Source of the DNA: a bacterium
Lineage (GTDB): Bacteria > Zixibacteria > MSB-5A5 > CAIYYT01
Assembly (NCBI GenBank): GCA_016708315.1
Contig: JADJGC010000011.1
Coordinates: 1 to 64,000, forward strand
Length of the DNA stretch: 64,000 bases
Reading direction: 5' to 3'
Shown: positions 26,764 to 35,699 of the stretch, in pieces
Numbering within the stretch: the stretch's first letter is position 1
Layout of the letters: each line of letters starts with the position of its first letter
Notes under the pieces: generated by a model
Databases searched by the model: none
Told to the model about the DNA's origin: nothing
What the model saw: only the letters and a program-made list of their open reading frames with translations
Made by a program: the position numbers and the translations under genes

Positions 26764-26820
26764 GTTGGTATAATCTCCGTGATGTTTGTATTATAGAGAC
26801 GTTATGCACAAGAGCGCCAA

Positions 26821-27765
26821 ATGAAACGATTAGTCGTCGCCCTGTTCTTCTTTCTGATTGTCCAGATTTCCACTGTCTGCGGCGCCAAATATGCCGGTGA
26901 ATCATTTACACTTGGCGCAGGTGCGCGCCCGTTGGCACTGGGCGGCGCATTCACCGCAATCTCTGACGACCCGTCCGGGCTATATTATAATCCCGCAGGC
27001 TTAGCACAAATCAATGGTCGCCAAATTCTCCTTTTACATTCAGAGACCTTTGGTTCGCTCGTCAACCACGATTTTATCTCATACACGAATCCAGTTGTGT
27101 TCCGCGATCGACCCGGCTCTGTGGCAATTGGAATCTACCGTGTCGGTGGCGGCGGAATCATCCTCACCGAGAAGGATCCAATAACCGGCGGTCCAAAAGT
27201 TCTTTCTGAAGAGAGCCACTATGATTACCTGCTTCTTCTGGGTGGTGGTGTAAATCTTTCCGAAAGGTGGCGCGTCGGCAGCTCAGCCAAGATAATCGTT
27301 CGCTCGCTCGCCGAAAACTCAGCGTGGGGACTTGGACTCGATTTCGGGATTCAATACGGAAGCACCAAGGGATTTGCCGCCGGTGCAACGCTGACAAATG
27401 CTACTTCGACCTTTCTGTCTTATGATAATGGCACCCGCGAGTCGATTCTACCGGCACTGAAGATCGGTGCGACGCACTCCACAGAAGTAAATCACTTCAC
27501 GTTACGAGCGGTCGCGGATGTCGATCTACTTTTCGAAGGTCGCGACGCCGCTGCCCAAGTCGCGCTCGGCGCAATGTCGCTTGATTCGCATCTCGGCGGA
27601 GAAATTTCCTATCACGAAATTGTATATTTCAGAGGAGGATCGGATATTGGCCGGCTAACTTTCGGGGTTGGAATCAAATTCAATCGATTCCGCCTTGATG
27701 GTGCGTTCCTTGACCATAACGACCTTGACAATTCATACCGCGTATCGCTTAATATCGCGCTTTAG
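26821..27765 (+). CDS. PorV/PorQ-family outer-membrane beta-barrel protein
   Basis: 314 aa. The signal peptide ends around VCGAKYAG. The N-terminal hallmark is AGESFTLGAGARPLALGGAFTAISDDPSGLYYNPAGLA, diagnostic of the UPF0164/PorV-PorQ branch of FadL-like barrels. The rest alternates short beta strands up to a C-terminal SYRVSLNIAL. PorV shuttles T9SS cargo in Bacteroidetes; whether this protein does so is unproven, but a T9SS cargo protease is present in this window. It is followed after 12 bases by the parvulin gene with AGGAGG, indicating an operon. Confidence 0.88.
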   Translation: MKRLVVALFFFLIVQISTVCGAKYAGESFTLGAGARPLALGGAFTAISDDPSGLYYNPAGLAQINGRQILLLHSETFGSLVNHDFISYTNPVVFRDRPGSVAIGIYRVGGGGIILTEKDPITGGPKVLSEESHYDYLLLLGGGVNLSERWRVGSSAKIIVRSLAENSAWGLGLDFGIQYGSTKGFAAGATLTNATSTFLSYDNGTRESILPALKIGATHSTEVNHFTLRAVADVDLLFEGRDAAAQVALGAMSLDSHLGGEISYHEIVYFRGGSDIGRLTFGVGIKFNRFRLDGAFLDHNDLDNSYRVSLNIAL

Positions 27766-27777
27766 GAGGATTGAGAT

Positions 27778-29592
27778 TTGCAGATAGTTTACGTCAGAAG
27801 AATCGGCATGTTGGTGGCTGCAGTACTGACAGCAGCGATGATTTTTGGATGTTCATCGGAAAAGTCGAGTTTCAGCCAGGAAGGACCGATCAACAGCGAC
27901 ACATATCTTGCTACCATTGACGGCAGTCCGGCTGTTACTTTGGGTGCTCTGTTTGAGCAAATGCAGAGAATGACTGCTCCCGGCGGCAATAAGCCATCGA
28001 CTCCAGAAAATGCGTTTGACGAGTTGTTGTATCGCAAGCTTGCCGAAATCAAGGCTGGTACCTTCAAGGACTTCGACAAGAAGGAAATTGACCGACTGGC
28101 AAAGAACCGATTCCATGACGTGCTAATGCAGTTCCTATACGAGAAGACCATCGCTAACCGGGTTGTTGTCTCTGAGGCTTCGATTGATAGCCTGTACCAA
28201 GCCAACATTGCCTTGTACAGCGTTCCTGAGCGTCGCGCCGTGACCCATATTCTCTTCTCTGAAAATCCCAAAGCATGGGAAGCGGTCGGTGTGGATGTGA
28301 CCGGATTGTCAGTCGAGCAGCTTCGTGCAAAAGCAAAATCTGAGTGCCAGAGATGTTACCAGGAAGTCATGGCAGGAGCGGATATTGCAGAATTAGCTTC
28401 AAAATGGTCGCATGATTCAAATTCTAAAGCCCGAAATGGCGCCAGTGGCTGGTTTGCTCGCCCCGAGATGGTTGAAGAATTTTCCAATGCCGCGTTCAGC
28501 TTGGGCGTCGGTAAGGTCAGCAAACCGTTCTCTTCTATCTATGGATGGCACTTGCTTCGAGTCGATTCCGCCTCAACGGAGGTGATTCAGCCGCTTGACT
28601 CCGTGTTGCGGGAACAGCTTCGCGCGGAGTTGCGCTCAGGCGAAGAATCAGCTTATGGGCAAGTTATGGTCGACAGTATCTTTCGACTGGCTGAGTTTGA
28701 ATGGAATGAAGAACTTCTTGCCAAGACCACCGGAGATTATGATCCCTTTGACTGGGTCTGTATTGTGAATAAAACCGACACGATCGACGCCATTGTCCTG
28801 CGCGAGAACGAACTGATGTATCGGACGCGTAATCGTACCTCCGAAGTATCACCCGAAATTCGAAAAGACATTGTTAGGGTGAAAGCTACTCCATGGGTGC
28901 TGATTTCCAGCGCTCGCCAAATGGGGCTGATGGATACAGATACGATGCGCAATGCCTTCGAAAACTTCCGGCGCGCTGAGATTGTAAACCGCATTTTCCG
29001 CGATCGCGTGCCAACAGACCTTACTTGGACTGACGAGCAACTTGAGAGTTATTACAACTCCCACATTGGGGATTTCAAGTCCGATAAGCCTGTCCAACTG
29101 CAACACATCGTCTTCGAAGACTCCCTTCGAGCCATCGAAGCTCTCAAAGAAATTCGCGCCGGCGCCGACTTTCGGGCTACTGCAATGAAGTACTACCCCG
29201 GTGATGATGACTTCAAGGAAGCCGCTTTCGATCTCGGTTGGATCAGTCGCGATGATGTCAGCCCGGAACTGTACGACCGTGCCTGGCTCACACCAGTCGG
29301 CGAAGTCTCCGGTCCGCAAAGATCACAGTGGGGTTTTCATCTAATCAAAGTCCTGGATCGCAAGTCGCAATTGGATTTCCAGGGAGCCAAGACTGACGTT
29401 CGACGCAAAATGCGCGAGGAAGCTTATAAGCAAACGGAAGAGAAGTGGATTGCCGGTCTGAAGGAAGGCCGCGACATTGTCCGCCTTGACGAAATTTGGG
29501 ACCAAATCGACTTTACCAACCCAATGCGATACCGTGCAGTCGCTGATTCGATCAAGCAGGCCCAGGCTTCTAGTGCAACCAGCGGAAAATAA
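27778..29592 (+). CDS. Parvulin-type peptidyl-prolyl isomerase lipoprotein with two rotamase domains
   Basis: 604 aa from a TTG start with AGGAGG 7 bases upstream. Lipobox MIFGCS gives an acylated Cys about residue 25. After a SurA-like N-terminal helical part there are two parvulin domains: about residues 157-265 (VTHILFSE...SKWSHDSNSKARNGASGWF...FSSIYGWHLLRVDS) and about 438-525 (QHIVFED...DLGWISRDDVSP...QWGFHLIKV). The layout matches SurA/PpiD-like periplasmic chaperones for outer-membrane proteins; lipid anchoring replaces the TM helix of PpiD. Its neighbour is a beta-barrel protein, a plausible client. Confidence 0.9.
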   Translation: MQIVYVRRIGMLVAAVLTAAMIFGCSSEKSSFSQEGPINSDTYLATIDGSPAVTLGALFEQMQRMTAPGGNKPSTPENAFDELLYRKLAEIKAGTFKDFDKKEIDRLAKNRFHDVLMQFLYEKTIANRVVVSEASIDSLYQANIALYSVPERRAVTHILFSENPKAWEAVGVDVTGLSVEQLRAKAKSECQRCYQEVMAGADIAELASKWSHDSNSKARNGASGWFARPEMVEEFSNAAFSLGVGKVSKPFSSIYGWHLLRVDSASTEVIQPLDSVLREQLRAELRSGEESAYGQVMVDSIFRLAEFEWNEELLAKTTGDYDPFDWVCIVNKTDTIDAIVLRENELMYRTRNRTSEVSPEIRKDIVRVKATPWVLISSARQMGLMDTDTMRNAFENFRRAEIVNRIFRDRVPTDLTWTDEQLESYYNSHIGDFKSDKPVQLQHIVFEDSLRAIEALKEIRAGADFRATAMKYYPGDDDFKEAAFDLGWISRDDVSPELYDRAWLTPVGEVSGPQRSQWGFHLIKVLDRKSQLDFQGAKTDVRRKMREEAYKQTEEKWIAGLKEGRDIVRLDEIWDQIDFTNPMRYRAVADSIKQAQASSATSGK

Positions 29593-30190
29593 GAACATTA
29601 CTTATCAGCAGGAAGCGTTGCGGAAAGCCACGCATTTCATCGCCCTGCTGATTCCTACCAGCTACGTCGTTTTTCCAAGAGAATGGGCGATTGCCGCCAT
29701 GGCAATCGCCTTTACCATTATTGCCGTTTTCGAGTTCTTCAGGCTTAAACGCATGGCTCCCTGGAAGCTCATCGAACCCGTAGTCGGCTCGATGATCCGA
29801 CCCAAAGAGCAAAACGGCAACTTCACCGGCGCATTTTACATTCTGCTAGCTGGAACTCTGACAATTGCGTTCTTCCCTCGTTGGGTAGCGACGACGGCAA
29901 TAACATTTGAGATACTTGGCGATGTCGCTTCGGCTCTCGTCGGCCGCAAGTTCGGATATCATAAGATTCGCGGGCAGAAGTCGTTCGAAGGCGCGGCTGG
30001 ATTTCTCATAGTAGCCTTGCTCATCATCGTGGTAATGCCAAAGGTGCCCTATACTGTCGGGATTGTTGGCGCAATTGTAGCTTCCATTGTGGAAGCCATT
30101 TCCATTCACAGGGACGACAACCTCACCGTACCGCTATCTTCCGGACTGGTTATGCACCTGATGATGCAGATCTGGCCCAATTTGCCATAA
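29573..30190 (+). CDS. Diacylglycerol/polyprenol kinase family membrane protein
   Basis: About 205 aa from a GTG at 29573 that overlaps the end of the parvulin gene by 20 bases; a TTG at 29618 is an alternative. It contains about six membrane segments. The pattern LRKATHFIALLIP near the N-terminus, ILGDVASALVGRKFG and GQKSFEGAAGFL in the second half are the conserved features of the polyprenol/dolichol/diacylglycerol kinase family related to phosphatidate cytidylyltransferases. It would phosphorylate a lipid alcohol in the inner membrane; the substrate (diacylglycerol or polyprenol, perhaps with CTP) is not determinable. Confidence 0.85.
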   Translation: MQPAENKNITYQQEALRKATHFIALLIPTSYVVFPREWAIAAMAIAFTIIAVFEFFRLKRMAPWKLIEPVVGSMIRPKEQNGNFTGAFYILLAGTLTIAFFPRWVATTAITFEILGDVASALVGRKFGYHKIRGQKSFEGAAGFLIVALLIIVVMPKVPYTVGIVGAIVASIVEAISIHRDDNLTVPLSSGLVMHLMMQIWPNLP

Positions 30191-30295
30191 TCGATCATCG
30201 ATTTTTGAGCGCTGCAGAATGCAAAGAGATTAAATGCTTGACCGTTTCATTGCAACTTGCCACCTTTGCATCAACACTGGTACCAGAAGAATCAA

Positions 30296-31330
30296 ATGAA
30301 CTTTATCGACCTTCGATCAGATACCGTTACAAGACCTTCGGCAGCGATGCGCGAAGCAATTGCTAACGCCGAGGTCGGCGATGATGTCTTCAATGACGAT
30401 CCGACAGTCGCGCGCCTGGAACGGATGACCGCTGAATTGCTCGGCAAAGAAGCCGGACTTTTTGTGCCGACTGGCACAATGGGGAACCAGGTTGCTATCA
30501 AGACCTTGTCAAATCCCGGCGACGAGATCCTCTGTGATGAAGGTTGTCACATTTTCAATTATGAAGCTTCCGCCGGTGCGGTTGTTTCCGGACTTCTCTT
30601 TCATGTCGTGCGCGGAGTTCGCGGCGTAATTACTGCCGCTGATCTCGCTCCGTTGATTCGGCCGGGCGATCTCCATTCGCCCAGAACTTCCATCATTGCA
30701 TTGGAGAACACGCACAATCGTGCGGGTGGGACTGTATTTCCCATCGAAGTCATGCAATCGATTCGCCAGCTTGCGGATGAGCAGCGAATCATGGTACACC
30801 TTGACGGCGCAAGGCTCTGGAATGCCCACATCTCCACCGGTATTCCTTTGGCCGACTATTCGCAGTGCGCGGATACTGTCAGTGTCTGCTATTCCAAGGG
30901 CCTTGGCGCTCCAATTGGCTCTTGTATTCTCGGGGATCGTGAGTTCATAGCCGAGGCGCGCCGCACCCGCAAGATGTTCGGCGGCGGAATGCGACAGGTC
31001 GGCATTCTCGCAGCAGCGGCGATCTATGCGCTCGAAAACAACATCTCGCGCTTGGTCGAGGACCATGAGAATGCTTGGTATCTGGCGGAATCGCTGTCAG
31101 AAATCGAAGGTGTTTACATCGACCTTGATAGCGTGCAAACCAATATCGTAGTTATGGACATTGCCGGCGCTGGCCGTGAAGTCCCCGACGTGATCTATTC
31201 GCTGAAAGAAAAGGGCGTGCTGGCCGTCCAATTTGGTCGCACCAAGATTCGCTGTGTCACCCACTTCGATGTCAACCGCGACGACATCCGCGATGCAATC
31301 AAGATCTTCAAGGAAGTCTTCGAAGCGTAG
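30296..31330 (+). CDS. ltaE: Low-specificity L-threonine aldolase
   Basis: 344 aa from the ATG at 30296 (MNFIDLRSDTVTRPS is the family start). PLP enzyme of fold type I: DDVFNDDPTV, GTMGNQVAI, LDGARLWNA and the PLP lysine in SVCYSKGLGAPIGS, then RRTRKMFGGGMRQVG. It cleaves threonine or allo-threonine to glycine and acetaldehyde in the cytoplasm. It stands alone between a lipid kinase-like gene and a lipoprotein pair. The acetaldehyde product could be used by an aldehyde dehydrogenase such as the one at 34 kb, but that link is inference. Confidence 0.95.
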   Translation: MNFIDLRSDTVTRPSAAMREAIANAEVGDDVFNDDPTVARLERMTAELLGKEAGLFVPTGTMGNQVAIKTLSNPGDEILCDEGCHIFNYEASAGAVVSGLLFHVVRGVRGVITAADLAPLIRPGDLHSPRTSIIALENTHNRAGGTVFPIEVMQSIRQLADEQRIMVHLDGARLWNAHISTGIPLADYSQCADTVSVCYSKGLGAPIGSCILGDREFIAEARRTRKMFGGGMRQVGILAAAAIYALENNISRLVEDHENAWYLAESLSEIEGVYIDLDSVQTNIVVMDIAGAGREVPDVIYSLKEKGVLAVQFGRTKIRCVTHFDVNRDDIRDAIKIFKEVFEA

Positions 31331-31430
31331 CCCGGCAGTTCTTTAGCACCATCCCACACTTTCCTCTTGACTATCTTTCTACCAGTTAACATCTTGGATA
31401 CGAATATACATTTTAACCAGGAGCGACTTG

Positions 31431-33017
31431 ATGGGCAGTAGGTCGCAGCAAGGTGGGGGCATACTGTTTTTCTTAAGCTACCGAACGGTTTGCTTGGCTG
31501 TTGTTTTGCTCTTTTCGATACTCTTCGGTGCCGGTTGCGGCGTAAGTACCGTTTCGAAGCAACTAATCGCTCCAGCGCAAATTCGGAGCGCACAGCACGG
31601 TTCAGGATTCCTCAAAGCGCACATGGTCGCCGGCGATATGTACGTCCTCAAAGACTGGCGAGTCGATTCGACGCAGGCGAGAATCACTGGCAACGGAAAC
31701 CATCTCGATTGGAATCGCGAACTCCTTGACAGCGGGTTTTGCAGCGTACTGCTAGACTCGGTCGTCATTTTTGAAACTAATGAGGTCCAACCTTCAGCGG
31801 CCGTGGCCGCCCTGGGAATTGTGACAGTAGCCTCCGCTGTTGTCTCCGTAATCTGTCTTGCCAATCCAAAGGCCTGTTTCGGGTCATGTCCGACATTCTA
31901 TGTCGATGATGGCGACTCACTGCTTCTGCAAGCGGAAGGGTTTTCATCCAGCATCTCACCGGCATTGGAAGCCACCGATATTGACGCTCTCTACCGGGCC
32001 AAGTTCAGCGGCGTCACAACCACTATCACAATGACAAACGAAGCCTATGAAACCCACGTGGTCCGCCATGCTGACCTGCTTGCCGCTGAGAGGACTCCGA
32101 CCGGACGAATAATGTCGACTTCTGACAGACAGTTCTGGCAGGTATTGGGATCAGTATCTCCTATAGGTATGGAAGTCGAGAATGGGGCGAAGGCTTCACT
32201 ATTATCAGCCTTCGATGGGGACGAGTGGTTCAGCCTGGCTGACTCTACCAATCTTGCCGCAAAAGAAGTCATTGAACTGCAGTTCCCAAATATTGACGGT
32301 GACAAATTCGGAATAGCGATTGCCTGCCGGCAATCGTTGATGAGCACCTATCTGCTTTATCAAACGCTCGCTTACATGGGAACCGGTGCCGGTGAGATCT
32401 TTGCAGCCCTGGAACGTCGCGGTCCCGAAATGATCAGCAAGTTCCGCTCGTTTGGTGAGGATCTCGGCAACATCGAAGTCTTGCTTCCGGACTCGGTAGG
32501 CAACTGGCAATCCGCTGGCGTAATTCGCGAGACCGGGCCTCTGGCTACCGACATGCACTTGCTAGTTCTGCCATCAACAACATTTCTGCCTACTTCAATT
32601 CGAATTCGCCTGACGAAGGGTTATTGGCGAATAGACCAAATCTCATTGGTGTCTGTCGGTGATGAACGTATTCCGCAAAGAATTCACCCTTCAGCCGTAA
32701 GACGTATGGGACAGCTCGACACGACAGCGCTGGCCGCATTACTCGATGACTCAAAGACATTGGTCACGCTTCCGGGAGATACGGTGCAACTGACATATCA
32801 ACTCCCGCAACCTCCGGACAACTACGAGTATTTTCTTGAAAGTCGTGGCTACTACCTCGAATGGATGAGGGAAAACTGGCTCGAACAGGAGGATCGCGCT
32901 ATGGCTATGAAGATCATCACGAGTCCGCAGGCAGCACTAAAAACACTCGCAGCCGACTACAAGCGTATCGAGGCAGAAATGGAAGACTATTTCTGGAGGA
33001 GCCGTTATGCGAAGTAG
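31431..33017 (+). CDS. Lipoprotein of unknown function (528 aa)
   Basis: The start is the ATG at 31431, with AGGAG eight bases upstream; a TTG lies just before it. A hydrophobic segment ends in the lipobox FGAGC, followed by GVSTVSKQLIAPAQ. A second hydrophobic stretch (AAVAALGIVTVASAVVSVICL) around residues 125-145 resembles that seen in FCB proteins with a hydrophobic insertion near CFGSCPTFY. The remainder is mixed alpha/beta with no motif I recognise. It overlaps the following lipoprotein gene by 11 bases, so the two are coexpressed and may form an envelope complex. Confidence 0.8.
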   Translation: MGSRSQQGGGILFFLSYRTVCLAVVLLFSILFGAGCGVSTVSKQLIAPAQIRSAQHGSGFLKAHMVAGDMYVLKDWRVDSTQARITGNGNHLDWNRELLDSGFCSVLLDSVVIFETNEVQPSAAVAALGIVTVASAVVSVICLANPKACFGSCPTFYVDDGDSLLLQAEGFSSSISPALEATDIDALYRAKFSGVTTTITMTNEAYETHVVRHADLLAAERTPTGRIMSTSDRQFWQVLGSVSPIGMEVENGAKASLLSAFDGDEWFSLADSTNLAAKEVIELQFPNIDGDKFGIAIACRQSLMSTYLLYQTLAYMGTGAGEIFAALERRGPEMISKFRSFGEDLGNIEVLLPDSVGNWQSAGVIRETGPLATDMHLLVLPSTTFLPTSIRIRLTKGYWRIDQISLVSVGDERIPQRIHPSAVRRMGQLDTTALAALLDDSKTLVTLPGDTVQLTYQLPQPPDNYEYFLESRGYYLEWMRENWLEQEDRAMAMKIITSPQAALKTLAADYKRIEAEMEDYFWRSRYAK

Positions 33018-33591
33018 ACTTGCCTTGAGTGGCAGTGTATTGGCTCTTCTGATGTTGGCCGGATGCGCTGCATCAATCGCACCAACACACTGGCTGCCTT
33101 CGGCACTCGAAGTCCCGCAGGACGGTTATGGCAGCTGGGCATCTGTCACTCTGTCAATTGGTCCGGACGAATTCTCCGAAGGTGAATTGATTGCCTCGAC
33201 TCCCGACACGCTCTACATCCTTGGATACGAAAGACTCGAGGCTTACGGGCACAATGAGGTCGCCAAGGTGCACCTTCAGAGTTATGATGCCAATTATACT
33301 GGTCTTGCCTTCTGGACCGGAATCGGCTCGTTGTCTACAATATCGCACGGGTTTATCTTGGCTATTTCTGCGCCTGTCTGGATCATTACCGGCACTATTG
33401 CCACATCATCGCAGTCAAAAGCTCCACACAAGACGATGATGGGCGGTAGTTGGAAGCAGCTCCAAGGTTACTGTCGATTTCCCGGCGGCATGCCCCCATC
33501 AATTGACCGGACCGAAATCAAGCCAAAGCCACTTAAAATCCCTGAACTTAAGAGCCCAGCTCAAGTAGACGCCTCCGGCAACGGGACATAG
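33007..33591 (+). CDS. Lipoprotein of unknown function (194 aa)
   Basis: The lipobox MLAGCAAS predicts acylation at about Cys20. The middle has a small beta domain (ASVTLSIGPDEFSEGELIASTPDTLYIL) and one long hydrophobic stretch (residues 97-134, AFWTGIGSLSTISHG through IITGTIATSS). The C-terminus is Pro/Lys-rich. GGAGG is 10 bases before the ATG, inside the upstream gene. It is a small partner of the preceding large lipoprotein; I do not recognise the family. Confidence 0.8.
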   Translation: MRSRLALSGSVLALLMLAGCAASIAPTHWLPSALEVPQDGYGSWASVTLSIGPDEFSEGELIASTPDTLYILGYERLEAYGHNEVAKVHLQSYDANYTGLAFWTGIGSLSTISHGFILAISAPVWIITGTIATSSQSKAPHKTMMGGSWKQLQGYCRFPGGMPPSIDRTEIKPKPLKIPELKSPAQVDASGNGT

Positions 33592-33895
33592 GCCCCTGAA
33601 ACCTACGCTTTGATGACCTTATCCTCGTTCCAGTAGAGATTCTGTTGGATCTGTTGAGTGCCGAGCCCAATGGTACGATCACGCAGTCGCTCGCAATCGC
33701 TGCGCGAACCTATTGTACAACATCATCTTGAGCGTAGATTTGTCAATTAAGGGGTGCCGCCAAAGATCAAGTGTCGAAATGATGACATTGACAGGGAAAC
33801 TGGTTGTGAGGATCATACGCCAATAAATGGGCGAACCTACCCAAAACATAGGGGAGATATTGCTACACGTTTTTGGATATTGCCAACAAAACAAG
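33592..33895. other. Intergenic region with a possible decayed reading frame
   Basis: No complete gene is seen. On the minus strand 33603-33722 there is an open stretch of about 39 codons without a start, ending ...LYWNEDKVIKA, which looks protein-like and could be a gene remnant. Confidence 0.35.
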
Positions 33896-33923
33896 TTGAC
33901 ATAGGGGGCATACTCGCTATATT
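33896..33923 (+). promoter_or_regulatory. Sigma70-type promoter of the aldehyde dehydrogenase gene
   Basis: TTGACA (33896-33901), a 16-base spacer and TATATT (33918-33923) lie about 80 bases upstream of the start codon in a locally AT-rich stretch. Confidence 0.55.
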
Positions 33924-34005
33924 TTTCAACATTCTATGGGAATTGCAGTGTGAAAAAATTCACTAAAGTTCTCGACTTTGTTATCTATGTTTGCGGAGGT
34001 TCCTA

Positions 34006-35490
34006 ATGTCTGAAGTATATAAGAATTTCATTAATGGAGAGTGGGTTAGTTCTCATTCTGGGCAGACCTTTGAAAACCGAAATCCTGCGAACACCGACGA
34101 GGTCGTTGGTGTTTTCCAGAAATCGGACAAAGTTGATGTCCAAAATGCAATCGATGCCGCCAAGGCCGCTTACAAGAAGTGGCGACTGGTTCCGGCGCCG
34201 AAGCGTGCGGAGATCTTGTTCAAGGTCGGCCAGATGCTGGTCGAGCGGAAAGAGAAGTACGCTAACGACATGACCCGCGAGATGGGCAAGGTTTTGAACG
34301 AGACTCGTGGTGACGTGCAAGAAGCAATCGACATCTCTTACTTCACAGCTGGTGAGGGTCGCAGATTGCACGGTCAGACTACCCCTTCCGAGCTACCCAA
34401 CAAGTTCCAAATGTCGGTGAGACAACCCCTCGGAGTTTGCGGGATGATTACCCCCTGGAACTTCCCGATGGCAATCCCATCTTGGAAGATGATCCCAGCC
34501 CTCGTTTGTGGGAACACGGTGGTAATCAAGCCGGCTACTGATACTCCGCTTTCTGTCGTGAACTTTATCAAGACAATGGAAGATGCCGGCATGCCGAAAG
34601 GCGTCGTTAATATGGTCACCGGTACGGGTTCCGGAGTTGGCGACCCGCTGATGAACAACTCCGATGTGAAAGTCGTGTCCTTTACTGGATCAACCGAAAT
34701 CGGTTCAGTCGTTTCCAAGGCCTGCGCCCCAGACTTTAAGCACTGCTCGCTTGAAATGGGCGGCAAGAACGCCATGATGGTTATGCCGTCAGCCAAGCTT
34801 GAACTGGCAGTTGATGGCGCCCTGTGGGGAGCTTTTGGGACGACCGGCCAGCGCTGTACGGCAACTTCGCGTATTATTGTTCACAAAGACGTCTATAAGC
34901 AGTTTGTTGAAAAGCTCGCCGAACGCGCGCGCAAGCTGCGTGTTGGCAACGGACTTGATGCGAATGTCGATATGGGTCCGGCAGTAAATCAGAGCCAGCT
35001 TGATACCGACCTGCACTACATTGAAGTAGGAAAGAAAGATGGCGGCAGGCTCGTTTGCGGCGGTGAACGGCTGACTGGTCCAGGCTACGACAAGGGATAC
35101 TTTGTCCAGCCGACAATCTATGCTGATATCACACAGAAGATGACGCTCTGGAAGGAAGAGGTCTTCGGGCCGGTTCTTTCGATTGCAATGTGTGAGTCTC
35201 TGGAAAACGCCATCGAAATGGCTAACGACAGTGCTTATGGCTTGTCGGCTTCACTCTACACTATGGATGTCAATGAAGCATTCACCGCGATGCGCGACGT
35301 ATACACCGGCATTTTCTATGTTAATAGCCCGACGATCGGCGCGGAAGTGCATCTGCCGTTCGGCGGCACCAAAGCGACCGGAAACGGACACCGCGAAGCC
35401 GGTCATCAGGCACTCGATGTGTTCAGCGAATGGAAGTCGATCTATGTCGATTTCTCGGGCACGTTACAGCGCGCCCAGATTGACGCATAA
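34006..35490 (+). CDS. NAD(P)-dependent aldehyde dehydrogenase
   Basis: 494 aa from the ATG at 34006, which has GGAGGT upstream; an earlier in-frame start at 33991 is unlikely. Full ALDH fold: the TPWNFPMAIPSWKM segment and VIKPATDTPLS (cofactor pocket), FTGSTEIG, the catalytic Glu in EMGGKNA, and catalytic Cys284 in GQRCTATSR. EEVFGPVLS and the C-terminal FGGTKATGNG-REAGHQALDVF also match. It oxidises an aldehyde to an acid; the tail resembles ketoglutarate-semialdehyde/succinate-semialdehyde type enzymes, but the substrate is unresolved. It is monocistronic, with a clear promoter. Confidence 0.92.
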   Translation: MSEVYKNFINGEWVSSHSGQTFENRNPANTDEVVGVFQKSDKVDVQNAIDAAKAAYKKWRLVPAPKRAEILFKVGQMLVERKEKYANDMTREMGKVLNETRGDVQEAIDISYFTAGEGRRLHGQTTPSELPNKFQMSVRQPLGVCGMITPWNFPMAIPSWKMIPALVCGNTVVIKPATDTPLSVVNFIKTMEDAGMPKGVVNMVTGTGSGVGDPLMNNSDVKVVSFTGSTEIGSVVSKACAPDFKHCSLEMGGKNAMMVMPSAKLELAVDGALWGAFGTTGQRCTATSRIIVHKDVYKQFVEKLAERARKLRVGNGLDANVDMGPAVNQSQLDTDLHYIEVGKKDGGRLVCGGERLTGPGYDKGYFVQPTIYADITQKMTLWKEEVFGPVLSIAMCESLENAIEMANDSAYGLSASLYTMDVNEAFTAMRDVYTGIFYVNSPTIGAEVHLPFGGTKATGNGHREAGHQALDVFSEWKSIYVDFSGTLQRAQIDA

Positions 35491-35671
35491 CCGGGTGAAT
35501 CGACCGCGATATTTGACCGGCAATTGAAGTGACTTATGAGTTTATCGCAATATAGAAACAGGCTCCACGTCAAGCAGTTGTTGATGCAGTATATGCTGCT
35601 CACCATCTGGCTCGCTTCGGCTGTCTGAACCTCCTGTAACAATCGGTTTGTTTCAGAGAAATTCCGAAACC

Positions 35672-35677
35672 TATAAT
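35672..35677 (+). promoter_or_regulatory. Possible -10 element upstream of the cDPGS-like GTPase gene
   Basis: A perfect TATAAT lies 23 bases before the ATG; no good -35 hexamer is found at 16-18 bases. An AGGAGA ribosome binding site follows (35689-35694). Confidence 0.35.
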
Positions 35678-35699
35678 CTGTTTACACAGGAGATTTAAG

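Noticed and set aside
35536..35628. 30-codon frame (ATG to TGA) in the gap before the cDPGS-like gene
   Set aside because: No ribosome binding site and no recognisable sequence; probably chance.
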